Source: Clostridium_AI sp002297865
Lineage (GTDB): Bacteria > Bacillota > Clostridia > Lachnospirales > Lachnospiraceae
DNA length: 14,388 nt
Direction of reading: 5' to 3'
NCBI GenBank assembly: GCA_937903005.1
Contig: CALFNR010000223.1
Coordinates: 1 to 14,388 of the forward strand
Of this stretch, positions 13,970 through 14,388 are shown piece after piece. The position numbers and the translations under genes were made by a program. How positions within the stretch are numbered: the stretch's first letter is position 1; every line of letters begins with the position of its first letter. The notes below the pieces were generated by a model that saw only the letters and a list, made by a program, of their open reading frames with translations, was not told the origin of the DNA and did no database searches.

Positions 13970-14131
13970 ATGAATCTGCCACCAGCTATAAGATATAATC
14001 TCAAAGAAGCTTATTTTCAAATATTTGAAACTCAAAAAATTGTTGAATCAAGAAAAAATCATCTTATTGAACCAATATTTGAGCTTAAATATAATGAAAT
14101 GGATGGTGAATATTTTGTAAAATATTTATAA
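13970..14131 (+). CDS. 53-aa protein divergent to metallopeptidase copy B
   Basis: ATG at 13970 is preceded by the repeated leader with AGTAGGTG (13950-13964). The product begins MNLPPAIRYNLKEAYFQIFE and ends EYFVKYL; it is soluble and mostly helical. An earlier in-frame ATG at 13910 is antisense to the metallopeptidase start and lacks a good SD, so it was not chosen. The stop abuts the stop of the convergent zinc-ribbon gene. Confidence 0.6.
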   Translation: MNLPPAIRYNLKEAYFQIFETQKIVESRKNHLIEPIFELKYNEMDGEYFVKYL

Positions 14132-14388
14132 TTACGGTTCCCACTTATAACCGCAATTACCACATCTATTAACAGTCTTGTTACTTCCAAGAAATCCTGT
14201 CCAGAAAGAATAACCTCTTTGTCCAGTGGTCACATTTATAGAACCACACTTAGGACAATGTATTTTATTTCTGTTTGACATAATTTCTTGTTGTTTTCGA
14301 GACTCTCTTGCTTCTCTTTCGAGATCATCTTTATACTCTTCTGTCAACAGTTCTTCATACAATTGTTTATTAAATTGAGGACTGTTGA
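14132..14388 (-). CDS. Zinc-ribbon protein (N-terminus beyond window)
   Basis: The frame stays open to the right edge, so a TTG at 14362 is probably internal. A charged helical segment (YKDDLEREARESRKQQ) leads to a four-cysteine ribbon: CPKCG, then RCGNCGYKWEP-stop. The order of coil and ribbon, and the CGYKW end, match the fragment at 11943-12185. Such ribbons bind zinc and mediate protein or nucleic acid contacts; the partner is unknown. Confidence 0.7.
   Translation of the reverse strand, partial: NSPQFNKQLYEELLTEEYKDDLEREARESRKQQEIMSNRNKIHCPKCGSINVTTGQRGYSFWTGFLGSNKTVNRCGNCGYKWEP

Noticed and set aside
1..14388. CRISPR array, tRNA or rRNA
   Set aside because: No regularly spaced repeats, cloverleaf or conserved rRNA sequence was seen.

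Overview
The window is AT-rich with strong Shine-Dalgarno sites and sigma-A-type promoters. This, plus the relatedness of its tape measure protein to TP901-type proteins, suggests a Bacillota chromosome or mobile element, most likely a Clostridia/Lachnospiraceae member (inference; no search was run). It reads as an accessory region: a truncated IS200/IS605-type tnpB, an isolated phage tail tape measure gene, and duplicated cassettes of small membrane, metallopeptidase-like and zinc-ribbon genes.

Layout. 1-905: 3' part of a TnpB gene with its right-end/omega-RNA hairpin. 906-1650: two small minus-strand genes (36 and 50 aa), each with a good promoter. 1649-2525: promoter, a 54-aa protein and a three-TM protein whose only well-placed start is not an NTG codon, then a terminator. 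2608-8545: a tape measure gene split by group I introns. 8546-9030: a seventh intron with no recognised 3' exon. 9093-9206: a 37-aa membrane peptide on the minus strand. 9329-10790: a membrane/coiled-coil protein and a 63-aa protein. 10757-14388: two related cassettes, each with a minus-strand HExxH protein, a divergent short plus-strand gene and a minus-strand zinc-ribbon gene. A second copy of the 54-aa/membrane pair (12273-13042) lies between them.

Main discovery. Positions 2608-8545 encode one continuous tape measure reading frame (711 codons) only if six group I introns are removed: 4014-4323, 4442-6545, 6579-6842, 6857-7379, 7402-7730 and 7845-8119. A seventh intron begins at 8546. Each 5' splice site pairs with an internal guide sequence (P1). 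Each junction restores the reading frame and a recognisable tape measure sequence, and P7 pairings are visible in all seven. Four introns (2-5) flank or separate just 69 nt of coding sequence, leaving micro-exons of 33, 14 and 22 nt. The introns fall into families: 1/3/5/6 are siblings, 2/4 are siblings, and 7 is distinct. Intron 2 carries a 57-aa ORF and a 467-aa HNH endonuclease with five zinc fingers. The unspliced gene would look like a pseudogene to ordinary gene callers.

How the parts relate. The endonuclease is the likely homing engine of intron 2. The other introns carry no ORF I can support, and probably spread by reverse splicing or used an endonuclease from elsewhere. No other phage structural gene is visible, so the tape measure gene may be a remnant, or the 3' end may lie beyond a later insertion. 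The cassettes on the right seem to have been built by duplication and recombination: a 60-bp block (terminator plus a CGYKW-stop tail) and a 15-bp leader are repeated at equivalent positions.
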